From: Haloplanus salinus
GTDB taxonomy: Archaea; Halobacteriota; Halobacteria; Halobacteriales; Haloferacaceae
Direction of reading: 5' to 3'
Length of the DNA: 64,000 nucleotides
Assembly (NCBI RefSeq): GCF_003336245.1
Contig: NZ_QPHM01000001.1
Span: 1,302,001 to 1,366,000, forward strand
Part shown: one piece after another, positions 31,921 through 40,440 of the stretch
How the letters are laid out: each line of letters begins with the position of its first letter
How positions within the stretch are numbered: the first letter of the stretch is position 1
The notes under the pieces: generated by a model
What the model saw: the letters and a program-made list of their open reading frames with translations, nothing else
Databases searched by the model: none
Told to the model about the DNA's origin: nothing
Translations under genes and position numbers: made by a program

Positions 31921-33639
31921 CTACGCCAGCGCGTCCAGCCGGAACTCGAACGCCGCCACCGGCAGTTCGAGGTCGTGTTCGACCAGCACGCGCGGATGCA
32001 CCTCGCCGATGACGCCAACGGGCTCGCCGTCGATCACCACCGCGGCCGCGCGGCCGTCGATGAAGGTCGGATGCTCGGTCGCGGGCGTTTCGAGGTCGGC
32101 GTCGAAGTCGTCACACAGCGACGCCAGCCGCGACTTGGCGTCCTCGTAGGTGGCGTCGTGGCGAGCGAGGACGGCCGCGACGGTGCGGCGTTCCGCGACG
32201 CCCGTGTTCTCGTCGTCGTCCGCGCCCGCGGCCAGCCCAATCTCGGCGAGGTCCTGCGGGTACGCCCGATGGGTGTTGTTCTCCAGCACCATCGTGAGCG
32301 AGGGCAGCGCCCACGTCCGGAGCATGGTGTAGTCCTCGCTGTACGGTTCGGTGATCGTCACCGGGGCCGCGCCGCCGACGACGGGCGTGCCGGGGGCGAC
32401 GCCCATGCGTTCGTAGTTCTCCGCCTCGGAGATCATGTGGAAGTTGAGCAGGTCCTCGAAGCCGAGGCCGACGAGGGACGTGCGCGCCGCCGCTTCGAGT
32501 GTCGACCGCTCGTGCCGGCCGCCGACCGTCGCCACGTCCGGATACCGCGGGTCGAGTTCGTTGAACCCGTACGCCCGACCCACGTCGTCGATCAGGTCGA
32601 GGGGGTGGAGAACGTCGGTCCGGTATGGAGGGATGGACACCTCGTAGGCGGTCGTGCCGTCGCCGTCCTCGACATCGACGTCCAGCCCCGACCGCTCGAA
32701 CAGGTCGACCGTCTCCTCGACGTCCAGATCGATTCCGAGCATCCCCTCGATCCGCCCGTGGGCGACGGTCTTCGTCTCCACCTCGAAGTCGGGACGGCGG
32801 AGCGTGCCCTCCGGATAGGCCACCTCGACCGCTTCGACGGTCGCCCCGCGGGCGTCGAGAGCGTAACAGATCACGTTACACATCCGGTCGATGGTCCACT
32901 GATCCGTCCCGGTCAACTCGACGAACAGGTCACGGGAGTCGGTCGACACCTCGGTCCGGCGACCGTTGATCACCGGCGGGAACGAGAACAGGCCGATCTC
33001 GTCGTAGATGGCCGGATACCGGCCGTACTCCGCGACGATGGGGGCGTACGTCTCGCCGGTCGGGTGCTCGTCGAGCACCTGTGCGGGCGTCATCTCCGCG
33101 TCCGAGTCGAGGGGGACGAACCGGTCGCCCTCGGGGTCGACGCCGCGGTAGGTGATGGCGTGCCCGTCACGGCCGTCCTCGCGCAGCATCTCCCCTTTCA
33201 GCATCGTGAGGTCGTGGATGCCGATGGCGCCTTTCGCCCGTTTGCGTCCCATCGTCGCGTGGAGCTTCTCCTGCAGTTGGATCAGGGAGTCGAGGGCGGC
33301 GTCGTCCAGATCGACCCCGCGGATCACCGCGCCGGTGACGTACGGCCGCTCGTCGGGCACCGACTCCTCGACCTCGATGGTCCAGTCGGGGTCGTTCGTG
33401 GTCGGCACGTAGACGCCGCGGTCGTCGCCGTACTGGTAGCGAAGCGAGCGGGCGACACCCTCCACCGAGAGGCGGTCCAGTCGGTCGGGACCGAACTCCA
33501 GTTGGAGGTCGCCGTCCTCCGTCTCGCCCTCGTACTCGAGGCCGAGGGCGAACAGGTCGTCGATCAACTCGTCGTCGTCTTTCTCCTCGTGACCAGTCAG
33601 CCGCCGGAGTTCGTCGGCGTCGACGTCGACGACGGGCAT
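31921..33639 (-). CDS. pheT: Phenylalanyl-tRNA synthetase beta subunit
   Basis: This 572-residue archaeal/eukaryal-type beta subunit starts MPVVDVDADELRRLTGH. It includes the B5-like region with YRTDVLHPLDLIDDVGRAYG and the catalytic-like core (LEAAARTSLVGLGFEDLLNF). It lacks the bacterial EMAP and anticodon domains, as expected. It pairs with PheS in an (alpha-beta)2 enzyme. The start overlaps the pheS stop as ATGA, which indicates translational coupling. Confidence 0.96.
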   Translation of the reverse strand: MPVVDVDADELRRLTGHEEKDDDELIDDLFALGLEYEGETEDGDLQLEFGPDRLDRLSVEGVARSLRYQYGDDRGVYVPTTNDPDWTIEVEESVPDERPYVTGAVIRGVDLDDAALDSLIQLQEKLHATMGRKRAKGAIGIHDLTMLKGEMLREDGRDGHAITYRGVDPEGDRFVPLDSDAEMTPAQVLDEHPTGETYAPIVAEYGRYPAIYDEIGLFSFPPVINGRRTEVSTDSRDLFVELTGTDQWTIDRMCNVICYALDARGATVEAVEVAYPEGTLRRPDFEVETKTVAHGRIEGMLGIDLDVEETVDLFERSGLDVDVEDGDGTTAYEVSIPPYRTDVLHPLDLIDDVGRAYGFNELDPRYPDVATVGGRHERSTLEAAARTSLVGLGFEDLLNFHMISEAENYERMGVAPGTPVVGGAAPVTITEPYSEDYTMLRTWALPSLTMVLENNTHRAYPQDLAEIGLAAGADDDENTGVAERRTVAAVLARHDATYEDAKSRLASLCDDFDADLETPATEHPTFIDGRAAAVVIDGEPVGVIGEVHPRVLVEHDLELPVAAFEFRLDALA

Positions 33640-35168
33640 CAGTGCAGCACCTCCGTGTCCCGCAGGAGGTCCAGATCACAGAGCGTTCCGTGCACGTCGC
33701 GGATGTCGTCGAAGCCGTACATGAGCATCAGGAGTCGTTCGAGCGCCAGTCCCCACGCCATCACGTCACAGTCGACGCCGAGAGGGCGGAGAACTTCCTC
33801 GCGGAACATGCCGCTGTTGCCGATTTCGATTAACTCGCCCGTCTCGGGGTGGGTGCCGAATAGCTCGAAGCTCGGTTCGGTGTAGGGGTTGTAATGCGGC
33901 TTGAACTGCAGGTCGGTGATGCCGAACTGCTCGTAAAACTCCTCGAAGGTACCCATCAGGTCCCGCACCGAGAGATCCTCGGCCATCACCCAGCCCTCGA
34001 TCTGGAAGAACTCCAGCAGGTGTGTCGGGTCGAGCGTGTCGTTGCGGTACACCTTCTCGACGCTGAAAAAGCGCTCCGGCGGGTCGAGGTCGCCGATCTC
34101 GTTCCCCGACAGGTAGCGCATCGAGAGCGACGTGGTGTGGCCCCGCAGGTCGATTTCGCGGGCCACCGCCTCGGTCCACGGCGAGTGGTAGCCGTCGCCG
34201 TCCTCGCCGACGCCGTCCAAGTGGGCCGAGCGGACACGCTCCAGCAGATCCGCGGGGATGTCACGCATCGGCGGGACGTCGAGGGCGAACTGGTCCCAGT
34301 GGGTGCGCGCCGGGTGGTCCTGGGGCATGAACAGGCAGTCGTTGATCCAGAACTCCGAGTCGGCGTGGGGACCGTCCATCTCCCGGAAGCCCATGCCGAC
34401 GAGCGTGTCCTTCACGCGCTCGGCGGTCTGTCGCAGGATGTGGACCTTGCCGCCACGGGTTTCGGGCGCGTCGGCCTCGACGTTGTAGGCGGCGAACTCC
34501 ACGTCGTCCCACTCGCCGGAGGCGAGCAGTTCGGGCGTGAGACGGTCGACCGTCTCGGCGGCCTCGACGCCCTCCATCAGCGCGGTCACGCCCTCGTCGG
34601 TGAGCGTGACCGAGCGGACGGCACGCTCGCTCCGCTCGACGAGTCCGCGGCGGTCGAGTTCGGCGAGTGCGTCCTCGTCGGCGGTTGCGGTGGCGGTGGC
34701 GGTGGCGGTGGCTGCACCCGAAATCAGGGCGTCGAGAGCCGTCGCCTCGTCGTCGGCCTCCGGGTCGGTCTCCGGGTCGGCCGTGATCCGTCCCGACTCG
34801 ACCTCGCCGTACCCCTTCCGGGCGTAGTTGGCGAGGGCGATGTCGACTTCGGGGCCGTCGAGGTCGGCCGCGCCGACGACCTCACCCATCGGGACGGGGG
34901 CGTCGGCGGCGCCGGCATCGGCGGCGGCGCGGTAGAGGCGCACTTCGGGCAGGCCGGCCTCGGCGTAGGCGTCGCCCTCCTCGGTGACCGTATAAGAGAC
35001 CGTCTCGGTGGCCGACACCGCGACCAGTCCCGCGTCTTCGAGGTCGAACGCGGCGCCGGTCACCGTCGCTGGCTTCAGGCCCGTCGCCTCGCTCAACTGT
35101 TCGATCGTCCGTTCGTCCGTCGCGCTCGCGGCTTCCAACACCGCGACCTGTGAGTCCGGGAGTCGCAT
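33639..35168 (-). CDS. pheS: Phenylalanyl-tRNA synthetase alpha subunit
   Basis: This 509-residue class II catalytic subunit has an N-terminal winged-helix region (LPDSQVAVLEAASATDE, about 1-65) that contacts tRNA, a linker with an Ala-Thr dipeptide repeat (about residues 151-163), and the catalytic core: MDGPHADSEFWINDCLFMPQ, the motif 2 region FFSVEKVYRNDTLD, and FKPHYNPYTEPSFELFG with GNSGMFREEVLRPLG. It is co-transcribed with pheT. The repeat linker is unusual and is listed separately. Confidence 0.96.
   Translation of the reverse strand: MRLPDSQVAVLEAASATDERTIEQLSEATGLKPATVTGAAFDLEDAGLVAVSATETVSYTVTEEGDAYAEAGLPEVRLYRAAADAGAADAPVPMGEVVGAADLDGPEVDIALANYARKGYGEVESGRITADPETDPEADDEATALDALISGAATATATATATADEDALAELDRRGLVERSERAVRSVTLTDEGVTALMEGVEAAETVDRLTPELLASGEWDDVEFAAYNVEADAPETRGGKVHILRQTAERVKDTLVGMGFREMDGPHADSEFWINDCLFMPQDHPARTHWDQFALDVPPMRDIPADLLERVRSAHLDGVGEDGDGYHSPWTEAVAREIDLRGHTTSLSMRYLSGNEIGDLDPPERFFSVEKVYRNDTLDPTHLLEFFQIEGWVMAEDLSVRDLMGTFEEFYEQFGITDLQFKPHYNPYTEPSFELFGTHPETGELIEIGNSGMFREEVLRPLGVDCDVMAWGLALERLLMLMYGFDDIRDVHGTLCDLDLLRDTEVLH
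34681..34716 (-). repeat. 6-bp microsatellite in pheS (Ala-Thr repeat)
   Basis: Six near-perfect copies of the hexamer gcggtg or gcggtt (plus strand) encode alternating Ala-Thr residues in the linker between the N-terminal and catalytic domains of PheS. Changes in copy number would keep the frame and only change linker length. Confidence 0.85.
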
Positions 35169-35292
35169 GCTCTGTGTCGTTCTTGTTCAGGTCCATCCAA
35201 GCTGGCCAGTTAGCAGTTCCGAAGGCCACCGTCGCCGGCGACCGACCGAACGGGTCGATTTCGTCCGCCCACCGCGGGCGGAGTCCGCCGAC

Positions 35293-35379
35293 CTAGCGGT
35301 GCGAAAAGAAGCCGAAGCCGAACCCGAGCGCGGTCGCTTCGCGGGCGAGCGAGTCGGTCGTGGCGGGTTCGGTCGCCAT
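35293..35379 (-). CDS. Possible 28-residue microprotein
   Basis: ATG 35379 opens a 28-codon frame beginning MATEPATTDSLAREA and ending GFGFGFFSHR. An AT-rich element (35401-35411, CGTTTTTGATT on the minus strand) sits 22-32 bp upstream, where a leaderless promoter should be. The sequence has an acidic start and a glycine/phenylalanine tail, with no known family. It lies in the 271-bp gap between trpS and pheS, on the same strand. Alternatively the AT-rich element serves a longer pheST transcript and the frame is chance. Confidence 0.4.
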   Translation of the reverse strand: MATEPATTDSLAREATALGFGFGFFSHR

Positions 35380-35439
35380 GTAAGCCCACTACACGCCGCG
35401 AATCAAAAACGTTCTGACGGCGTCTCGGTCGCCGGGGCG

Positions 35440-37029
35440 CTAGTGCCCGTCGCCGGGGATCCCCCGGCGGTCCGAGTCGAGGTCGATGTCCAAGTCCTCG
35501 AGTACGGCTTCCATCTCCGCGCGTTTCTCCTGATGGTCTTCGAGGAACTCGCGCATGAGTTCGGCCGCCTGCTCCTTACAGCCGCCACAGAGTCGCTCGC
35601 CGCCGACGCACTCCTCGTACACCTCGGTCGCGAACTCGTCGTCGTCGCCGGCGAGGAGGTAGGCGTACAGTTCGTAGACCGGGCAGTCGTCGGCCTCGCC
35701 GCCGAGTTCGCGCTGGAGGTCGGCCGTCTCGCGCCCGCCGGTCGTCGCCGACTGCACCTTGTCGTAGCCGTCCTCGGGGTCGTCGAGCAGGGAGATGTGG
35801 CTCGCCGGAACGGAGGAGGACATCTTCCCGCCGGTCAGGCCGGTCATGAACCGGTGGTAGATGGACGAGGGAGGGAGGAAGCCGTAGCCACCGTTGTCGA
35901 CTTCCACCTCGCGGGCCAGTTCCTCCGCGGCCTCGTGGTCCATCTCGAAGGCGTCGACGTGCTCGTCGTAGCGGCGTTTCTCGCCCGGCACCGCCTCGAC
36001 GAGGGCGTCGAAGGCCTCGTCGGTGGCGTTGCGGTCGAGGAAGCGCACGCGGGGGCGAAGCGGCTCCGCCCCCGCAGCCCGGAGTTTCTCCATCGCGGCG
36101 TCGCGGGCGGCGTCGGGCGCCATCTCGGCGTCGAGCCAGTCCGCCGCGTCCGCACAGCGGACGGTCTCTACGTCGTCCTCAAGGGCCGCGTACGCCGCCG
36201 CGAGATGGTCGCGCTCCGCGTCGTCGGCCTCGAAGCTCGCGTACGCTTCGGTCACCTTGAAGTAACGCATCCGCGCGGCCACGTCGCGCGAGAGACGCAT
36301 GTGCGGGTCCTGATCCGGGCCGACGGGGATGACCGTCGGCTTCGGTTCGTCCAGTTGCGGGGAGAGGATGTCCGCCATCTGTGTGACCACGGACTGCATG
36401 TGGGAGACGGAGGTTTCCCCGTCGAAGCCGTAGATGCCCTCGAACTCCGCGAAGCGGGCGTTCGATCCGAGTTCGAACGCGAGGTCCTGCACCTCGCGGT
36501 TGGTGGACTGCCGGTACAGCTCGCCAGCCTCGGGGTCGAAGCCCAACGCGAGCAGGGAGAGCAGGTAGTCGCGGGCGTGGTCGTCGATTTCGTCCCACGA
36601 GAGGCCGCGGGCGCTGTGGGCTTCGAGGTCGGCGATGAGGCCGTAGGCGTCGGCACCCTGCTCCTGGTGCCAGATGATCTCGTCGAAGACGAGTTTGTGG
36701 CCGATGTGGGGGTCGCCGGTGGGCATGAACCCCGAGAGGACGGCGGCGTCCTCGCCCTCGCGGAGCGCCCGCGCGACGGGCCGGTAGTCGCGGTGGCCGA
36801 AGATGACGCCCCGGCGCATCAGGTAATGCGGGTTCGGCACCTCGTCGAGCACTTCGTCGAAGGCCTCGATGCCGAACTCCTCGAACAGTTTGCGGTAGTC
36901 GGAGACGGTCGAGGAGCCCCACGGGTCGAGCGCCACGTCGTCGGCACCGGCGGCGGTGTCGCTCCCGCCGTCGGCGACGGGGCGGTCATCCTGCGTGTCC
37001 TCGGCGTCCTCGGGAGTGTCTCGTGTCAT
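35440..37029 (-). CDS. trpS: Tryptophanyl-tRNA synthetase
   Basis: This is a 529-residue class I synthetase. The HIGH-like motif is GDPHIGHK in SGFMPTGDPHIGHKLVF. The KMSKS-like motif is GGKMSSSVP, and VIPVGPDQDPHMRLSRD forms part of the active site. A highly acidic N-terminal extension of about 35 residues precedes the eukaryal/archaeal-type core. A C-terminal Cys pair (LCGGCKEQAAELM) is typical of archaeal TrpS. It begins one base after the endA stop (TAA-C-ATG), so the two are one operon. Confidence 0.97.
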   Translation of the reverse strand: MTRDTPEDAEDTQDDRPVADGGSDTAAGADDVALDPWGSSTVSDYRKLFEEFGIEAFDEVLDEVPNPHYLMRRGVIFGHRDYRPVARALREGEDAAVLSGFMPTGDPHIGHKLVFDEIIWHQEQGADAYGLIADLEAHSARGLSWDEIDDHARDYLLSLLALGFDPEAGELYRQSTNREVQDLAFELGSNARFAEFEGIYGFDGETSVSHMQSVVTQMADILSPQLDEPKPTVIPVGPDQDPHMRLSRDVAARMRYFKVTEAYASFEADDAERDHLAAAYAALEDDVETVRCADAADWLDAEMAPDAARDAAMEKLRAAGAEPLRPRVRFLDRNATDEAFDALVEAVPGEKRRYDEHVDAFEMDHEAAEELAREVEVDNGGYGFLPPSSIYHRFMTGLTGGKMSSSVPASHISLLDDPEDGYDKVQSATTGGRETADLQRELGGEADDCPVYELYAYLLAGDDDEFATEVYEECVGGERLCGGCKEQAAELMREFLEDHQEKRAEMEAVLEDLDIDLDSDRRGIPGDGH

Positions 37030-37030
37030 G

Positions 37031-38068
37031 TTAGGGCGTGAGTCGGGCGACCGAGAGCCAGTCTATCCCCTCGTTCACGTCGGTCAGCGCAAAAACCATT
37101 CGTTTCCGGACCCCACCAGCCAGCCGGACGTCGAGGGAGAGATCACGGGGGAGAAACGTATGCGCGGGCGAGACGACGCGGATCAGGCGGGTGGAGTGGT
37201 CCATCTCGTCGACCGTGGTGAAGGTGTCGTAGGTGCGAAAGTCGGCGCCGAACTTGAACCCGCTTTTCGGAACGCTCCCCGCCGCCCGGAGCGCCGCGTA
37301 GGCGCGCAGCCGGCGGTCGAAGCGCTCGCCCTCCACCTCCCGGCCACGCTCGACGGCGCGGGGTTCGGGCAGGTCGAGCGCGCCCCGGCGGGCGAGATAC
37401 GCCGCCTCCACGAGCGACAGCTGGAGCGGCCCGGATTCGGCGTTGCGGCCGTGGAGGCGCTGGCCGTAGAACCCGCGGTCGTGGAGGTCGGCGGGCGGGT
37501 CCCACGCGACCGCCCGGTCGGCGAGCAGGGCGGCGTCGAGGCCTGTGGGTGGATCGTACCGGTCGGTCTCGGCGTCGCCCGCCGCCCCCGCCCGCTCCGT
37601 CTCGAAGTACGTGAGCTCCCCCTCCTCGTCGACGACGGCGAGGACGACGTCCCCGAGCGTGGCGGCGGCGATTTCCTCGCGCTCGCCGGCGACGCGGACC
37701 CGATGGGCCACCTCGTCGTCGGCCGGCCCCTTCCCGCGGGGGTAGACCACGAAGTCCGCGCCCACGGGGTCGGTAACCCACGGCTCGCGGGCGGGCGAGA
37801 GGTAGAAACCTCGGTCGCGGAGGTCCTTGTAGACGACGAACGCGAGGGCGGCGTCGCTGGCGACGAGGAAGGCCCGGAAGTCCATCGTCTCGCCGTCGGG
37901 ATCGACCACGGCGTCGAGGTCACCGCGAAAGAGGAGGTGGGCGGCCTCGACCGGCGCGAGTTCGATCCGGTTGCCATCGAGCGGCCGGCCGTAACCGCGG
38001 GCGTCGTAGAAGCGCTGGCGGGCGTCGCCGCCGACCCGAACGGTGCCGCCCTCGAACGTCCCTTGCAT
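37031..38068 (-). CDS. endA: tRNA-intron (splicing) endonuclease
   Basis: This 345-residue EndA is the long form, with two tandem endonuclease repeats in one chain, as in Archaeoglobus and haloarchaea. The N-terminal repeat (RQRFYDARGYGRPL ...) is structural. The C-terminal repeat carries the catalytic triad: Tyr280 in DFRTYD, His291 in MDHST and Lys322 in VRKRMVF, with the same spacing as the Archaeoglobus enzyme. EndA cuts bulge-helix-bulge RNA: intron tRNAs (haloarchaeal tRNA-Trp and others) and pre-rRNA stems. A TATA-like cctttacc lies 27 bp upstream. It is followed by trpS. Confidence 0.95.
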   Translation of the reverse strand: MQGTFEGGTVRVGGDARQRFYDARGYGRPLDGNRIELAPVEAAHLLFRGDLDAVVDPDGETMDFRAFLVASDAALAFVVYKDLRDRGFYLSPAREPWVTDPVGADFVVYPRGKGPADDEVAHRVRVAGEREEIAAATLGDVVLAVVDEEGELTYFETERAGAAGDAETDRYDPPTGLDAALLADRAVAWDPPADLHDRGFYGQRLHGRNAESGPLQLSLVEAAYLARRGALDLPEPRAVERGREVEGERFDRRLRAYAALRAAGSVPKSGFKFGADFRTYDTFTTVDEMDHSTRLIRVVSPAHTFLPRDLSLDVRLAGGVRKRMVFALTDVNEGIDWLSVARLTP

Positions 38069-38116
38069 ACCCGAGTGGGGGCGGGGCGTCGGTAAAGGGT
38101 CTGCGGTGAAGCGACG

Positions 38117-39343
38117 TCAGTCGATGCGGGAGGCCGTCCCGGGGCCACCGCCGACGAGCAGCGTGTCGTCGATAGCGCCGAGGTCGACGAGATCGGAGTT
38201 CCGCTCGGATTCGTAGACGACCGTGCCGTCCTCGCGGTCGTAGCCGGCGAGCGTCGATCCGACGGCCCACGCCCAAACGTGATCCTCGGAGGCCGCGAGC
38301 CCACGCACCGTCCGGTCCAGACGCGAGGTCCATCGCACGGCCCCGGTGTCGGCCTCGATGGCGTAGACGTAGCCCGTCTGTGTCCCGACGATCACGAGGT
38401 CGTCGTCGACCTCCGGGGGGATTCGGGCGTCGGGTGCGTCGGGCACCGACCACCGCGTCCCGTCGCCGTCGAGGCGGTAGGCGGTGATCTCGTTGCCCGA
38501 GACGTCGAACAGCGTCCCGTCGCGGGGCGTCCCGCCCCACACCGACACTTTCATGCCCTCGCGGTAGTCGGTCACCGCCCCCGTCCCCGGATCGAGGAGG
38601 TAGGTGCCGTCGTACGTCTGCGTGACGAACACCGTCCCGTCGTGGGCCGCCACTCCGGAGATGAACCCCGTGGTGAGGTCGGGGGCGCCCGTCTCCCAGC
38701 GTCGCTCGCCGGTCTCCACGTCGACGCCGTAGACCAAGGGTTCCTGATCGGTGTCCGAACCGATATCGTCCGACGCGACGACGGCCGTGTCGCCGACGAC
38801 CGTGATGCCCTTGGCCCGGGCGTGGATTCCGTCGTCGGGCATGTCGGCGCGCCACAGTCGCTCGCCGCTCGCCCGGTCGTACGCGAGGAAGGTCGCGCCC
38901 GCGTCGGGGGCGTCGTCGTCTCCACCGCCGAAGCCGAAGAGCAGACGGTCGTCCGTGGCGGCGAACGCCTTGGAGGGCGCGGCGCTGGGCACGCCGTTAT
39001 CTCCGGGATCGGTGCTCCACACCACGCCGTCCGTCGGCGAGGCCAGCGACACCCCATCGTACCCGCTCGTGGCGAACTCCCCGTCGTCGACCCAGACGTA
39101 TCTGACCTGTTGGTCGGTGCGCCAACGTTCCGAGAGCGTGACGGGCGACGCGCCGTCGCTCCCGTCGCCCCCGTCGTCGGCCGCCGTGGTGCCCGCAGTC
39201 GACGTCGCTGCGGCCGTCTCCCCGTCCGATTCGGCTTCGGTCGCCGTCGCGTCCGCGTCGCCGTTCGATTCCTCCGCGGTGAGTCGAAGGCAACCACTCG
39301 TCCCGACGGCACCGAGCGTCGCCAACATAGTTCGTCGCCGCAT
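38117..39343 (-). CDS. PQQ-like beta-propeller lipoprotein (Tat-exported)
   Basis: This 408-residue protein has a twin-arginine signal with lipobox, MRRRTMLATLGAVGTSGC, so it is probably exported folded and anchored by lipid. A Ser/Thr/Asp-rich linker (about 25-60) leads to PQQ-like repeats with AxDxxTGxxxW-type cores (for example GVDVETGERRWETG and AIEADTGAVRWTS). The propeller is probably a protein-binding or scaffold domain. PQQ use is not implied. ATG 39343 lies 25 bp after a TATA-like gctaagtg, which excludes the upstream in-frame start. Confidence 0.85.
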   Translation of the reverse strand: MRRRTMLATLGAVGTSGCLRLTAEESNGDADATATEAESDGETAAATSTAGTTAADDGGDGSDGASPVTLSERWRTDQQVRYVWVDDGEFATSGYDGVSLASPTDGVVWSTDPGDNGVPSAAPSKAFAATDDRLLFGFGGGDDDAPDAGATFLAYDRASGERLWRADMPDDGIHARAKGITVVGDTAVVASDDIGSDTDQEPLVYGVDVETGERRWETGAPDLTTGFISGVAAHDGTVFVTQTYDGTYLLDPGTGAVTDYREGMKVSVWGGTPRDGTLFDVSGNEITAYRLDGDGTRWSVPDAPDARIPPEVDDDLVIVGTQTGYVYAIEADTGAVRWTSRLDRTVRGLAASEDHVWAWAVGSTLAGYDREDGTVVYESERNSDLVDLGAIDDTLLVGGGPGTASRID

Positions 39344-39387
39344 GATCGGTACTGTTTGCCGTTCCACTTAGCCCTTCGTGACCGACC

Positions 39388-39807
39388 TCACGGGCCGCGC
39401 CGTCGGTGTCGGTCGAATAGCCGACCGAGTACGCCGACGCCGGCGGCGAGGAGCCCACCGAGGACGACCGGAATCGCCGGTGCGTACCGCGCGACTGGGT
39501 GCTGTCCGGCCACGGGGCCGAGCCGAATCCAGACGTAGCCGCCCAGGGCGAGGCCGGCGACGAGGAGTGCCGGCGCGACGACGGTTGCGCAGCGAACCAC
39601 GACGGCGCTCGGCGACGACCGTCGCGCGCCGTCGACGGCCACCGCGAGGCCGGCGACGCCCGCGACGGCGGCCGTAGTTGCGAGGGGGATCTGCGGCGGC
39701 GTGATCGCGTCGACGAGACCGACGAGAAGCGTGAAGACGAACGTGGAGGCGCCACCGGCGAGGAGACCGACGCCGACCATCGACGCCCGCGACGGACCGG
39801 CCGTCAC
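39388..39807 (-). CDS. Small multi-pass membrane protein, unknown
   Basis: This 139-residue protein with four probable membrane helices (for example GVGLLAGGASTFVFTLLVGL and ATVVAPALLVAGLALGGYVW) ends in a basic RHRRRGP tail. No family is recognised. The start is GTG at 39807; an ATG nine codons later is possible. It follows the PH-domain gene by 51 bp on the same strand and may belong to the same operon. Confidence 0.65.
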   Translation of the reverse strand: MTAGPSRASMVGVGLLAGGASTFVFTLLVGLVDAITPPQIPLATTAAVAGVAGLAVAVDGARRSSPSAVVVRCATVVAPALLVAGLALGGYVWIRLGPVAGQHPVARYAPAIPVVLGGLLAAGVGVLGRLFDRHRRRGP

Positions 39808-39858
39808 CGGCGGTCACCCCGTCGCGCCGGCGGGACGGGTATCTCGTGCACCGTCGGC

Positions 39859-40440
39859 TCACTCCCGTTTCGTCCGCCGTCGAACCAACTCGCGGATGCG
39901 CTCCGGCTTGGCGACGTTCTCGAACGCCAGAAACCCGAGGCTTCGGTTCGTGCCGCCGGTGAGAAAGCGAACGGTTCCGAACCCGAGAAGCGACTGGACC
40001 CGGCTCCGCGTCGTCTCGTGACCGCGCAGCTCCGAAAGTGGGAGTTCCCGGGCTCGGGAGCGGTACAACAGCGTGTACTCCCACCTGATCGCGTCGTCGG
40101 TGACGACGTATCGATAGCGGGTGAGGAGGTAGACGCGGAGGAGCAACCGCGCGACGACGAGGAGGGCCACGAGGCTGACGATGTAGATGCCGATGCGCGT
40201 CGCCTCCGGCGAGCCGAGTAGCTCCGGGTTCGCGAACAGGATGGCCTCGATCAGGAGGCCGACGACGACCGCCGCACCGAGTTTGACCGCAGTCGGCCGC
40301 GGCGACGGGCCGGTCGAGAAGCGGACGTGCTCGCGGCCGTCGGCGGACTCGGCGTGGCTCTCACCCGGCGTCGGCTGGGTCGACGGCCGTGGATCGGGCG
40401 CTTGTGCGTCGTCGAGCGATGTATCGGTGTCGGGGGTCAT
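39859..40440 (-). CDS. PH-domain (bPH2, YdbS/YdbT-like) membrane protein
   Basis: This 193-residue protein has a disordered Asp/Pro-rich N-terminus (about 1-48) and two membrane helices (about 50-100). A bacterial-type PH domain follows: YRYVVTDDAIRWEYTLLYRS, ELPLSELRGHETTRSRVQSL, and FLTGGTNRSLGFLAFENVAKP, ending in the typical RIRELVRRR helix. Its start overlaps the stop of the upstream membrane gene (ATGA), so the two are coupled. Function unknown; YdbT-like proteins sit in the membrane and may sense or organise it. Confidence 0.85.
   Translation of the reverse strand: MTPDTDTSLDDAQAPDPRPSTQPTPGESHAESADGREHVRFSTGPSPRPTAVKLGAAVVVGLLIEAILFANPELLGSPEATRIGIYIVSLVALLVVARLLLRVYLLTRYRYVVTDDAIRWEYTLLYRSRARELPLSELRGHETTRSRVQSLLGFGTVRFLTGGTNRSLGFLAFENVAKPERIRELVRRRTKRE

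Noticed and set aside
35008-37041. 677-codon plus-strand frame opposite trpS
   Set aside because: The antisense of trpS gives long stop-free frames in GC-rich DNA. The minus-strand product has complete synthetase motifs.
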